Shown here: in pieces, positions 16,464 to 24,570 of the stretch
How the letters are laid out: each line of letters opens with the position of its first letter
Position numbering within the stretch: position 1 is the stretch's first letter
DNA from: an uncultured Eubacteriales bacterium
GTDB lineage: Bacteria > Bacillota > Clostridia > Christensenellales > UBA1242
DNA length: 64,000 nt
Direction of reading: 5' to 3'
NCBI GenBank assembly: GCA_948607205.1
Contig: CAPERS010000006.1
Coordinates: 1-64,000 of the forward strand
Translations under genes and position numbers: made by a program
The notes under the pieces: generated by a model
Told to the model about the DNA's origin: nothing
Database searches by the model: none
Seen by the model: the letters and a program-made list of their open reading frames with translations, nothing else

Positions 16464-17126
16464 TTATTTTTGAATAAGTTTTTTTTCAAATGTCTGTTTG
16501 ATTTCTTGCTGTATCTCTTCAATGCTTTTTCTGGCATCGATTATGTGAAAGCGTTCACTTTCAAGATTTGCGATGTAGTCATAGCCATCACAAACTTTTT
16601 GATGAAAGTCAATTTCAGCCATCTCTTCCATTTCCATTCGGTCAAGTTCTTGTCCTGCATTGTTGAGCATTTTTAGTTTTCGCGCACGCGCATCTTCTGC
16701 GCCGAGTTTGAGATAGAAGGTAAGGTCAGGGGTGATATTTCCTAAAATTGACCTGTTGAGATTTAATATTTCTTCTGGCGACATAATTCCTCTTGCCATG
16801 CCTTGATATGCTATTGTTGAGTCATAAAAACGGTCAGCGATGACAATTTTTCCTTCTTTCAAAGCAGGAACAATCACTTTTTCACATATTTGAGCGCGTG
16901 AGGCAAGAAAAAGCATAAGTTCAGCTTTTGGAACTGGTGCATCAAGTGTATAGTTCAACACAAGTTTTCTTATTTCTTCGCCAAGAACAGTTCCGCCTGG
17001 TTCGCGAATGAAAATAAATTTATCTTTTAAAGGATGAAGATTTGCATATTCTTTAAAAAGTTTAACCTGTGTGGATTTTCCGCAAGCATCTCCGCCTTCA
17101 AAAGTGATAAAAAGCCCCTTATTCAT
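16464..17126 (-). CDS. tmk: Thymidylate kinase
   Basis: 220 aa, slightly longer than typical (~205-210). P-loop FEGGDACGKSTQ at residues 9-20, DR(F/Y) motif IADRFYDSTIAYQG near 97-110 and a conserved LID region with Arg residues (GAEDARARKLKML). It phosphorylates dTMP to dTDP. AAGGAGAACACAA precedes the ATG. Usual neighbours such as holB are absent. It is convergent with the GLUG fragment and downstream of the diaminopentanoate-dehydrogenase-like gene on the same strand. Confidence 0.93.
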   Translation of the reverse strand: MNKGLFITFEGGDACGKSTQVKLFKEYANLHPLKDKFIFIREPGGTVLGEEIRKLVLNYTLDAPVPKAELMLFLASRAQICEKVIVPALKEGKIVIADRFYDSTIAYQGMARGIMSPEEILNLNRSILGNITPDLTFYLKLGAEDARARKLKMLNNAGQELDRMEMEEMAEIDFHQKVCDGYDYIANLESERFHIIDARKSIEEIQQEIKQTFEKKLIQK

Positions 17127-17194
17127 TTGTGTTCTCCTTTAAAAATATTATATATAATTCAAAATTTTAAGTCAATGAAAGTTCAATCTTAGGC

Positions 17195-17217
17195 CAAAAA
17201 AAAGGCTTAAAGCCTTT
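17195..17217 (-). terminator. Terminator between the oxidoreductase gene and tmk
   Basis: AAAGGCT-TAA-AGCCTTT hairpin with an A-run on the plus strand (U-run for minus-strand transcripts). Confidence 0.75.
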
Positions 17218-17238
17218 CTTGGTTGTCAATTTAAGATT

Positions 17239-18384
17239 TTAGTGTTTGCAATCTCCATTGCATGAGCCGTGACAGTCATCATGGCAATCTTCACAATCGC
17301 AACATCCAACTTCTTCGATATATTTGTGAAGTGGTTGAGATTTATAGAAGTTCTCAGGCATATATTCAGTTGTTGTGTAGCCAGCAGGTGCGCAGAGAAG
17401 TTCAGGTATGCGGTTGATAACTGTTGCGCAGGTGAGTTCAACTGTTGCAGGGCGTTCAATCACCACGCGTGTGTTTGGCTCGCCTTCAATTGTCCAGTCG
17501 TTGCAGTCAAAGTCATTTTTGCCATAAACTTTGCCAATGCATTCAGCGATGATTGTGATGCCTTCCTTTGTTTCGGTGGTCACAACAGCGCTCATGCCTG
17601 TGCATTGACCTTTCTTGATTGTCATGCCAAGTGTTGTTGACTCAATGTCTTCGCTTGCAATTTGAGGCACGCATTTTTGAGTTTGACGTTTAACAGTCAG
17701 TCCAAGTTTTGAGCAAAGCCAGCCGTTGACATTCCACATATAACTTGGTGCAAATTTGCCGGCGTTGATAAGTTTCTTTCTCTCTTCATCGCTTATGTCG
17801 TCAGCTGATGCAATTTCTTTTGCAAATGCTTGTTTTGTAAGTCCTGCACCATGAACCTTGGCAAGAGAAATGCCGTAGTCCTCAACATTGTAGCTTGACT
17901 TTCCGCGAATGGTTGTTATCTTGTGAGTTGCTCCAGCAAGCACGCTGATAAGGTTGCCCCAGAAAACATCTTGATAACCGCTTCCGCAAATTGTGCATCC
18001 GCTTTCCTTTGCAAGCTTGTCAATCTTTTTTGTAACCTTTGGGTTTGAGTTTTGTGGGTAGAAAGCCTCTTCGCAAGTGGTGATGGCGTTCACTCCATAT
18101 TTAGCGCAAATTTCCATTGCAGGTGCGTTTTCAGAAATAAGGCTGGTTGTTGTGATGATAGCAACGTCAACATCATTTTCTTTCAAAAATGCCTCAAGTT
18201 CGCTTGCATTTTGAATTTTGACATTTTGCTTTTTTCCTCCCATAACAACAGAAATGTCCTTGCCGATGATGTCAGGGTTGATGTCAAAAGCTCCAACAAT
18301 CTTAATTCCTTTTTCGAGTGCATATCTCATTGTGTAGGCACTCATTTTTCCGCATCCGTATTGGATCATTGTGATTTTGTTCAT
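17239..18384 (-). CDS. 2,4-diaminopentanoate dehydrogenase-like oxidoreductase with Cys/His-rich tail
   Basis: 381 aa. The N-terminal Rossmann domain starts KITMIQYGCGKMSAYTMRYAL, the NAD(P)-binding GxGxM variant of the dihydrodipicolinate-reductase superfamily. The middle (GSGYQDVFWGNLISVLAGAT ... GKSSYNVEDYG) and the C-terminal domain resemble 2,4-diaminopentanoate dehydrogenase of clostridial ornithine/lysine fermentation. No other gene of that pathway is nearby, so the substrate is uncertain. The last 22 residues hold seven Cys and three His with many Asp, looking like a metal-binding tail that the family normally lacks. AGGAGG precedes the ATG. Confidence 0.72.
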   Translation of the reverse strand: MNKITMIQYGCGKMSAYTMRYALEKGIKIVGAFDINPDIIGKDISVVMGGKKQNVKIQNASELEAFLKENDVDVAIITTTSLISENAPAMEICAKYGVNAITTCEEAFYPQNSNPKVTKKIDKLAKESGCTICGSGYQDVFWGNLISVLAGATHKITTIRGKSSYNVEDYGISLAKVHGAGLTKQAFAKEIASADDISDEERKKLINAGKFAPSYMWNVNGWLCSKLGLTVKRQTQKCVPQIASEDIESTTLGMTIKKGQCTGMSAVVTTETKEGITIIAECIGKVYGKNDFDCNDWTIEGEPNTRVVIERPATVELTCATVINRIPELLCAPAGYTTTEYMPENFYKSQPLHKYIEEVGCCDCEDCHDDCHGSCNGDCKH

Positions 18385-18538
18385 TTAATTCCTCCTATAA
18401 GACATTATATAACTTTTGCCAGAATTTGTAAAATAAATTTGCAGATATTAAAGATTTAGCGGGTTTTTTACTGAAAATTAGCAGTATTTCATAAAAACAG
18501 CTTAAATTTAATGAAAATAAAAATGTTTTTTGAATATA

Positions 18539-20353
18539 TTATTTTTTGCCGTTAAAATGTTCGTGAATTTTTACAGCGAGTGAAAAAGGTATCTCTTTGA
18601 CAGAAGCAAGTTCATCAATGCTTGCTTTTGCAATTTCATCACTTGTTCCAAAAGCTTTGAGGAGAGCATCCCGTTTCTTTGGCCCAACGCCAGAGATTGA
18701 ATCAAGTTCACTTTCTGTCTGCTTTTTGGTGCGAATTTGTCTGTGAAATGTTATTGCAAAGCGGTGGGCTTCATCTCGAATGCGCTGAAGAAGACGCAGT
18801 TCCGCACTGCCAGGTTTTAAGAGTATTGGAGTGCTGTTTTCTGGCTTAAAGACCTCTTCAATACGCTTTGCAAGGCTGACCATTTCAATGCCTTCCACTC
18901 CTGAATTTTGCAAGATTTCATATGTCGATGAAAGTTGACCTTTTCCGCCGTCGATAATAATAAGGTCAGGCTTTTCTTTGAATGACTCTCCATCTTCATT
19001 TTTGAGCCGTTTAAGCCTGCGAGTCAATGCTTCGGCAAGGGATGCAAAGTCGTTTGAGCCTTTCACCGTTTTGATTTTAAATTTGCGATATTCCTTTTTT
19101 GCTGGCTCTCCACCGATAAACACAACCATTGAGCAGACTTTGTTTGTTCCGCTTATGTTGGAAATGTCATAACATTCCATTCGCATAGGCAGGTTTTTAA
19201 GCCCAAGTTTTTCTTTCAAAACTTTAAGTGCGCCAAGGGTATTGTTGTATTTTAATTTTTCTTTTTCAATATGCTTTTCAAGATATTCGCGTGCGTTGTC
19301 TTTTGCCATTTCAAGCAGAGTCTTGTTGACACCTTTTGGATTTGAAATTATGCTTGCCTTTTTGCCAAGATATTCAAATAAAAGTTCTTGGTCTGGTATT
19401 GCGTGACTGAGAATAAGTTCATGAGGCAAAATCATATTGCCATAGTATTGCACAAGAAAGTTGAAAAGCGTTTGGCTTTCTTCAAGTTCGCCGTCCGAGC
19501 AAGGATAGTTCATCACGCCAAGAATTTTTCCGCCACGCACCACCATGGCTGTGATAACGCCAGATAGCCCATCTGTTTGATAAGCAAAAACATCTTTATT
19601 AACATTTTTTGGCAGATTGGCAACAATGCGTTGTTTGAGTTTTGAAATCATTTTCAGTCTGTCGCGAAGCAGAATGGCGTGTTCAAAGTTTTCATTGTTT
19701 GAGGCTTTTTCCATTTTATTTTGAAGTATTTCTTCAATTTCTTCATCGTTACCGTTAAGAAAGTTGATAACCTTGTCAATCTCTTTGCGATAATCAGCCA
19801 CATCAATCCTCTTTGTGCAAGGCGCAGAGCAAAGTCCGAGCGAGAAATTAAGGCACTCTCTCTTTGCAACAGAGGTTGATGAAATTTTGTTGTTGCAAGT
19901 GCGAATTTTGAAGGCAGTGTTGACGGTTTTGACAATCTCTCTTGCGTCAAGACCAGCAAAGTAAGGTCCAAAATATTTCGCTCCATCATTTTTAACCTTT
20001 CTCACAATTTCAAGTTTAGGGAAAGGGTCTTTGAGGTTTATTTTGATGTAGGGGAACTGCTTGCCGTCTTTCAACAAAATATTATAAAAAGGTTGGTATT
20101 TTTTGATAAGATTGCTTTCAAGCGCAAGAGCGTCCATTTCAGACATTGTGATAAAATATTCAAAGTCATCAACGCTGTTGACCATTGCTTGCACTTTGCT
20201 TGGTTTTGGTGAGTTGCGGAAGTATTGACTTACGCGGTTTTTAAGGTTCTTAGCCTTGCCAACATATATGACAATGCCGTCCTTGTCACGCATAACATAG
20301 ACGCCACTGCGGGTTGTTAAAACTTTCAGTTTGTCACGAATTCGCTCATTCAT
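18539..20353 (-). CDS. uvrC: Excinuclease ABC subunit C
   Basis: 604 aa, normal length. Order: GIY-YIG nuclease (GVYVMRDKDGIVIYVGKAKNLKNR, about 18-42), UvrBC-interaction helix (NENFEHAILLRDRLKMI, about 215-231), RNase-H-like 5'-incision domain with DIIDGGKGQL-type motif (LIIIDGGKGQLSS), and C-terminal helix-hairpin-helix (ISGVGPKKRDALLKAFG). It makes the dual incisions of nucleotide excision repair. uvrA and uvrB are not in the window. There is no Shine-Dalgarno; a consensus promoter ends six bases before the ATG, implying a leaderless mRNA. Confidence 0.95.
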   Translation of the reverse strand: MNERIRDKLKVLTTRSGVYVMRDKDGIVIYVGKAKNLKNRVSQYFRNSPKPSKVQAMVNSVDDFEYFITMSEMDALALESNLIKKYQPFYNILLKDGKQFPYIKINLKDPFPKLEIVRKVKNDGAKYFGPYFAGLDAREIVKTVNTAFKIRTCNNKISSTSVAKRECLNFSLGLCSAPCTKRIDVADYRKEIDKVINFLNGNDEEIEEILQNKMEKASNNENFEHAILLRDRLKMISKLKQRIVANLPKNVNKDVFAYQTDGLSGVITAMVVRGGKILGVMNYPCSDGELEESQTLFNFLVQYYGNMILPHELILSHAIPDQELLFEYLGKKASIISNPKGVNKTLLEMAKDNAREYLEKHIEKEKLKYNNTLGALKVLKEKLGLKNLPMRMECYDISNISGTNKVCSMVVFIGGEPAKKEYRKFKIKTVKGSNDFASLAEALTRRLKRLKNEDGESFKEKPDLIIIDGGKGQLSSTYEILQNSGVEGIEMVSLAKRIEEVFKPENSTPILLKPGSAELRLLQRIRDEAHRFAITFHRQIRTKKQTESELDSISGVGPKKRDALLKAFGTSDEIAKASIDELASVKEIPFSLAVKIHEHFNGKK

Positions 20354-20359
20354 AGCCTA

Positions 20360-20388
20360 ATTATACCCCAAAACGACCAAAATTCCAA
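20360..20388 (-). promoter_or_regulatory. uvrC promoter, leaderless arrangement
   Basis: On the minus strand TTGGAA (20383-20388), 17-base spacer, TATAAT (20360-20365), then six bases (TAGGCT) and the ATG. Confidence 0.65.
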
Positions 20389-20390
20389 CA

Positions 20391-20421
20391 AAAAAAGATA
20401 TCTTGGCTTAGATATCTTTTA
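20391..20421 (-). terminator. Terminator overlapping the stop of the 20408 gene
   Basis: AAAAGATATCT and AGATATCTTTT form a stem around a six-base loop; on the minus strand it is followed by a T-run. The stop codon TAA is inside the stem. Confidence 0.8.
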
Positions 20422-21475
20422 TTTCTTCAAAGTCGTTTTTGCATAAAACTTCAACATTTTTGCTTGGACTTATTTTATGAGTTGATAAAAATTTTGGTGA
20501 AACAATAATTTTGTTCTTCTCCAAAACAAATTCTTCACCATTGAATTTGGCTTTTGCTGTTTTTTTCTCATCAAAGTCGCTTATTTCGTCGAAAATGCAA
20601 GGGATGTATTCAGTGCCGTCTGTGTTAATGTATCCATATTTGCCGTTTAATTTCGCCTTTGCAATCCAGTGATAAATATCTATATTTTGAAATTTTCCTA
20701 TTGATTCATATATACAAGTGTTTTTATAAGCCGATTTATCTGGTTTATATAAATTAATAAGTCCCCATTTTCCAGTTCCTATGTTTTTTAGTCGACCAAT
20801 TTCAATTTCATCTTGCCATTCCAGTTTTTCTCCTCGAAATACTCTATCTTTGCCTTCAAAAGCTTCTGAGCTAAGGCGCCTGAGTTTATAACCTTCAACA
20901 CAACCTTTTTCACGTCTAATTAACATTCCACTTTTTGTAATGCATTGAAGCTTTCCTTTTTTAAGTGGGAGCATTTGTGTTAGTCCGTAATGGAAACTGT
21001 AACCAAGTAGTCCTTCTTTCTTGTTTTTAGAAACAATAAATTGGCGATAACCTGGAATTCTTTCAATTTTGTCATAATAATCAGAATGTCTGTTATTGTC
21101 AGTGTTAAGGAAATAACAGCGCTCTAAGTTGTCTTTTATGACGACCATATTTTCTTTACTTTTCAGATTTTCTATTTCAATCCCTGAAAATTGTTTTCTT
21201 CCATAGTTTGTGTTGAAAACATCATACTTGGAGGAAGCTGTTGGTATAAACAAATAAGAACCTTTTTTTAAGTAATCCTTGTGGACTTCTTCCATTTCGC
21301 AAATTATTCTGTCTGGAAGTTTTTTGCTTAGGATATGCTCGCCAGAAAGCATAATGCCGACGGCGTTAGGATTCTTTTTATCCCAAACTGCGTAAAAGTT
21401 AATTCCTTCATAGCCACTTGCAATAAATTTTCTTTGGTATTTAAGTTTTTTTTCTTTCTTTTTTATAATTCCCAT
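20408..21475 (-). CDS. WG-repeat protein (355 aa)
   Basis: Cytoplasmic protein, basic N-terminus (MGIIKKKEKKLKYQRK), no signal peptide. The C-terminal part has a WG-like repeat (AKLNGKYGYINTDGTEYIPCIFDEI, about 275-300) with the G(K/L)YGxIxxxGxxxIPxxFDxI pattern of PF14903. Earlier sections (GKWGLINLY, EGLLGYSFHYG) look like degenerate repeats. WG repeats form beta-rich solenoid modules of unknown function. It is followed by uvrC and preceded by a second WG-repeat gene with related ending (IPCIFDxI), suggesting duplication. AGGAG precedes the ATG and a strong promoter is present. Confidence 0.7.
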   Translation of the reverse strand: MGIIKKKEKKLKYQRKFIASGYEGINFYAVWDKKNPNAVGIMLSGEHILSKKLPDRIICEMEEVHKDYLKKGSYLFIPTASSKYDVFNTNYGRKQFSGIEIENLKSKENMVVIKDNLERCYFLNTDNNRHSDYYDKIERIPGYRQFIVSKNKKEGLLGYSFHYGLTQMLPLKKGKLQCITKSGMLIRREKGCVEGYKLRRLSSEAFEGKDRVFRGEKLEWQDEIEIGRLKNIGTGKWGLINLYKPDKSAYKNTCIYESIGKFQNIDIYHWIAKAKLNGKYGYINTDGTEYIPCIFDEISDFDEKKTAKAKFNGEEFVLEKNKIIVSPKFLSTHKISPSKNVEVLCKNDFEEIKDI

Positions 21476-21499
21476 ATTTTCTCCTGTTGTTTATGAAAA

Positions 21500-21528
21500 A
21501 TTATAACATGAAATAAGGCTTTTGTCAA
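21500..21528 (-). promoter_or_regulatory. Promoter of the first WG-repeat gene
   Basis: Perfect TTGACA (21523-21528), 17-base spacer, perfect TATAAT (21500-21505) on the minus strand. Confidence 0.8.
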
Positions 21529-21579
21529 TAGGGCAAAAAAAGAAAACACTCACTTTCGTTCGTGTTATTCTTGCGTTCC

Positions 21580-21612
21580 TAAAAAAATGCCACTTAGTTA
21601 AGTGACATTTAA
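21580..21612 (-). terminator. Terminator after the second WG-repeat gene
   Basis: AAATGCCACTTA-GT-TAAGTGACATTT stem with one mismatch, with an A-run on the plus strand that becomes the U-run of the minus-strand transcript. Confidence 0.75.
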
Positions 21613-21642
21613 TTTTTCCAAACATTTTTCTTTTTTTTTGTT

Positions 21643-22770
21643 TTAAGAAAGTTGGAAAGGAAGAATTCTGTATTCTTTCATTTCATTATCTTGCTTTTCA
21701 GGTTTTGAATTTTCCCAAGCGTGAATTTTTTTCATGCAATCTTCAACATTGACTGCGCTTACAAGTTCTGGTGCTGAAATAATGCTTTCAATAATTGAAG
21801 CAAAGTTTCTATTGTTAAGCACAAATGTTTTGCCTAAAATTTCAACTTCAATATTGTCGTAATCAACTTCAATATCGTCAAAGATGCAAGGTATAATTTC
21901 TGTTCCGTTTTCATTAATGCATCCATACAGTCCATTTCCTTTAACTACTGCCAAATATTTGCTGTAATCAACTTGATAACTTGTAGTATATCCATAGCTA
22001 CTTTTACTAGTGCGATATTGATAATTCTTATCAAAATTTTTAAATTTTTTGATTTTTGTGTAATTACAATCGACAAAATATTTTCCGTTGATATCCATAA
22101 GTCCAACTCTTCCGCCTGTAAACACACGGAAATAATTATTAAAGAAAAATTTATTGTCGACAGCATAAAATGCATCCTCAGTAAGTTTTTTGCCAGTGTT
22201 TTTATATAACTCAATTACTTTATATAAATTACTTTTGTCATTCTTTTGTGCTAAAACAATTTCTGGTGTTGCACCTTCTTCAATATTATCAAATTCATAA
22301 GGCAAAACATTCTGATTATTTTTTAATAAGGCAAATTTTCCATCTTTTTTGGCGATAAAATATGCATTATTTTTGCTATCACAATTTAAATAAGATAGTT
22401 CTTCAAATTCATATTGTGGCCCTTGTGAATTATTATTTTCTGTGTTAAATAAAGCTTTTTTATCACCATTGTCTAAAATAAGCCATGGAGCTGATTTTTG
22501 GATAGTATCATTATCTATTTGTATATCTGAAACAACTTCTTTGTTTGCTGAAATGTCATAAATTGTGTAAGCATCATCTTTATATAATAAAATGTAATTA
22601 TCTTTAACATAGAGTTCATTATAAATAGCATCCATTAATATTTCGCCATTTTTATTTAATAGTCCGCACTTTTTTTCATTTTTACGATTTGAAATTCTAT
22701 ATATATCATTGCCTAAATAGGATTTTACATATTTCATTAATTTCAATTTTTTACTAATTCTTTTTAACAT
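21643..22770 (-). CDS. WG-repeat protein (375 aa)
   Basis: The frame is open to 22854, but GGAGC five bases before the ATG at 22770 and a promoter at 22801-22829 fix the start there (MLKRISKKLKLMKYVKSYLG). Repeats with the pattern KCGLLNKNGEILMDAIYNEL (N-terminal), GRVGLMDINGKYFVDCNYTKI (middle) and GLYGCINENGTEIIPCIFDDI (C-terminal, about 285-305) are WG-type units. No membrane segment or signal peptide. Related to the neighbouring gene at 20408. The promoter spacer contains a C-rich tract. Function unknown. Confidence 0.7.
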   Translation of the reverse strand: MLKRISKKLKLMKYVKSYLGNDIYRISNRKNEKKCGLLNKNGEILMDAIYNELYVKDNYILLYKDDAYTIYDISANKEVVSDIQIDNDTIQKSAPWLILDNGDKKALFNTENNNSQGPQYEFEELSYLNCDSKNNAYFIAKKDGKFALLKNNQNVLPYEFDNIEEGATPEIVLAQKNDKSNLYKVIELYKNTGKKLTEDAFYAVDNKFFFNNYFRVFTGGRVGLMDINGKYFVDCNYTKIKKFKNFDKNYQYRTSKSSYGYTTSYQVDYSKYLAVVKGNGLYGCINENGTEIIPCIFDDIEVDYDNIEVEILGKTFVLNNRNFASIIESIISAPELVSAVNVEDCMKKIHAWENSKPEKQDNEMKEYRILPFQLS

Positions 22771-22800
22771 TGTTTGCTCCTTTTTATGCTTTACAATATA

Positions 22801-22829
22801 ATTATACTTCGGGGGAGGGGATTTGTCAA
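22801..22829 (-). promoter_or_regulatory. Promoter of the second WG gene with C-rich spacer
   Basis: On the minus strand TTGACA (22824-22829), spacer of exactly 17 bases containing CCCCTCCCCC, TATAAT (22801-22806). The tract is interrupted by one T, which would make it more stable than the G10 run at 6895. Confidence 0.8.
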
Positions 22830-22834
22830 TGGCA

Positions 22835-22870
22835 AAATAAAAAAAGTGCAACATTGTTACACTTTTTTTT
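22835..22870 (-). terminator. hisS terminator
   Basis: AAAAAGTG (22841-22848) and CACTTTTT (22860-22867) form a hairpin with A-run/T-run flanks just after the hisS stop. Confidence 0.8.
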
Positions 22871-22873
22871 GAG

Positions 22874-24178
22874 TTATTTCAATCTTTCAAGGCAAGATTC
22901 TTTTGATAAAGTTTCTTGCTCGCCAGTTTGCATATTTTTAAGGTTGTATTTTCCGCTTGCGACTTCGTTTTCACCAACAATCAAAATGAATGGTATTTCT
23001 CGCTTGTTTGCATCTTTGAGTTTGGCTTTGAATGAGCGGTCAGAGTAGTTTACTTCGCAGTTTATGCCGTTATCTTTAAAATAAGCACAAAGTTCAAAGC
23101 AGTGATTGAGGGTTTCGCCAAGTGGAATAATGCAAAGTTTGGTTGTTGAAAGAGGGTGAGGTGGAAGCATGTCGTTGTTGTCCAGAAGGTCGAAAAGGCG
23201 AGTGAGTCCAATGCTCATTCCAACACCAGGAAGTTTCTTTTCTGTGAAATAACCTGCAAGGTTGTCATAACGCCCGCCAGCACTGACAACTCCAAACTCA
23301 GTGTGAGCAGGGCAGACAGCCTCAAAAACTGTGCCAGTATAGTAGTTCTGACCACGAATGACACCTAGGTCCAGCGCGCAGTTGTCAATCTTCATAACTT
23401 TAATAAGAGAAGAAAGTTCTTTAAGTTCATTGATTCCTTTTTGATAGCACTCGTTGTCAGTCAAAGATTCAACTTCTTTTAAAATTTGATTAAAGTCACC
23501 GCACTTGAGAGTGATTTCTGTGAGTGTCAATGCGTTCTCTTCGTTGACTCCAAGTTTAATAAGTTCAGCCTTTGCGTTATCTCTGCCGATTTTATTTATC
23601 TTATCCAGAATGATAAGAATTTCAGAGGTTTTCTCAGTAAGTCCAAGTGCCTCGCAAAGTCCAAACAAAACATTCCTGTTGGAAACGTGGGTTACAACAT
23701 CAATGCTAAGTTCTTTGAATACTTTATCAATAAGGTTCAAACATTCAGCGTCGGCAGGAATAGGCAGATTTTCATTTCCGATTATGTCTGCGTCGCATTG
23801 ATAGAATTCTCTAAAACGTCCTTTTTGAGCGCGTTCTCCGCGATAAACTTTGCCAATTTGATAACGCTTGAAAGGAAATGAAAGGTTTTCGCTATTCATT
23901 GCAACATAACGCGCAAGAGGAACGGTGAGGTCATAACGCATACAAATGTCAGTGTCGCCTTTTTTGAAGTGATAAAGTTCTTTGTCAATTTCACCGCCAC
24001 TCTTTGCAAGCAGGATTTCACTTAGTTCCAAAACAGGTGTGTCAATAGGAACAAAACAATTCCTTTTGAACACATTTTTGATTTTATCCATCATTTCATC
24101 AAACACAATCTGCTTGTCAGGCGTAAGTTCCATAAAACCCGACAATTTTCGTGGTGTAACCAGTCTATCTTTGCTCAT
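22874..24178 (-). CDS. hisS: Histidyl-tRNA synthetase
   Basis: 434-aa class II synthetase of normal length. It starts with RKLSGFMELTPDKQIVFDEM, contains motif 2 (FRFREFYQCDADIIG region), the histidine-specific LGVIRGQNYYTGTVFEA (about 270-286) and SAGGRYDNLAGYF, motif 3 GMSIGLTRL, and a C-terminal anticodon-binding domain from about 335. AAGGAG precedes the ATG. Single-gene unit, without a T-box-like leader in the intergenic region upstream. Confidence 0.95.
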   Translation of the reverse strand: MSKDRLVTPRKLSGFMELTPDKQIVFDEMMDKIKNVFKRNCFVPIDTPVLELSEILLAKSGGEIDKELYHFKKGDTDICMRYDLTVPLARYVAMNSENLSFPFKRYQIGKVYRGERAQKGRFREFYQCDADIIGNENLPIPADAECLNLIDKVFKELSIDVVTHVSNRNVLFGLCEALGLTEKTSEILIILDKINKIGRDNAKAELIKLGVNEENALTLTEITLKCGDFNQILKEVESLTDNECYQKGINELKELSSLIKVMKIDNCALDLGVIRGQNYYTGTVFEAVCPAHTEFGVVSAGGRYDNLAGYFTEKKLPGVGMSIGLTRLFDLLDNNDMLPPHPLSTTKLCIIPLGETLNHCFELCAYFKDNGINCEVNYSDRSFKAKLKDANKREIPFILIVGENEVASGKYNLKNMQTGEQETLSKESCLERLK

Positions 24179-24254
24179 AAAATCTCCTTACTGTAAGTAA
24201 ATTATATTGTAAAACAGCCAAAAAGTCAAACATATATAGCAAAAAGCTGTGAAT

Positions 24255-24380
24255 TTACCCACAGAGAGTTATCCACATTTCCACAATTAAATATTTATAC
24301 AAAACTGCTTATTTTTATACATTTTTAGGTTTTTTGTCTTAAATCTAAGACAAAACCTTTAAGTTATCCACATTTCCACA
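24255..24380. other. DnaA-box cluster (candidate replication origin or DnaA regulatory site) in the hisS-helD gap
   Basis: The 390-bp gene-free gap 24179-24570 holds TTACCCACA (24255-24263), TTATCCACA (24269-24277) and TTATCCACA (24364-24372); the latter two match the DnaA consensus. Each perfect box is followed by TTTCCACA, so AGTTATCCACATTTCCACA is a 19-bp direct repeat 95 bp apart. Between them lie an AT-rich stretch and a 13-bp hairpin with a two-base bulge (24327-24358, GTCTTA-AATC-TAAGAC core). gyrA and gyrB lie 4-10 kb away, but dnaA, dnaN and rpmH are absent. Confidence 0.45.
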
Positions 24381-24570
24381 TCATTTTTAATTCAAAATGG
24401 TGTGTTTTTGATATTGAGTAACGCAATTAAAGGGTAATGTTTATAAAAATATAACTAATTATTTTGGCGTTTATTTTTGCGCCTTAATATATATAATCAT
24501 TTGCGACAGAAAAGTCAAACATTTGACAAATATTTTTAAAAATATTTCAAGATTTTTTGAACTTTTTGCC

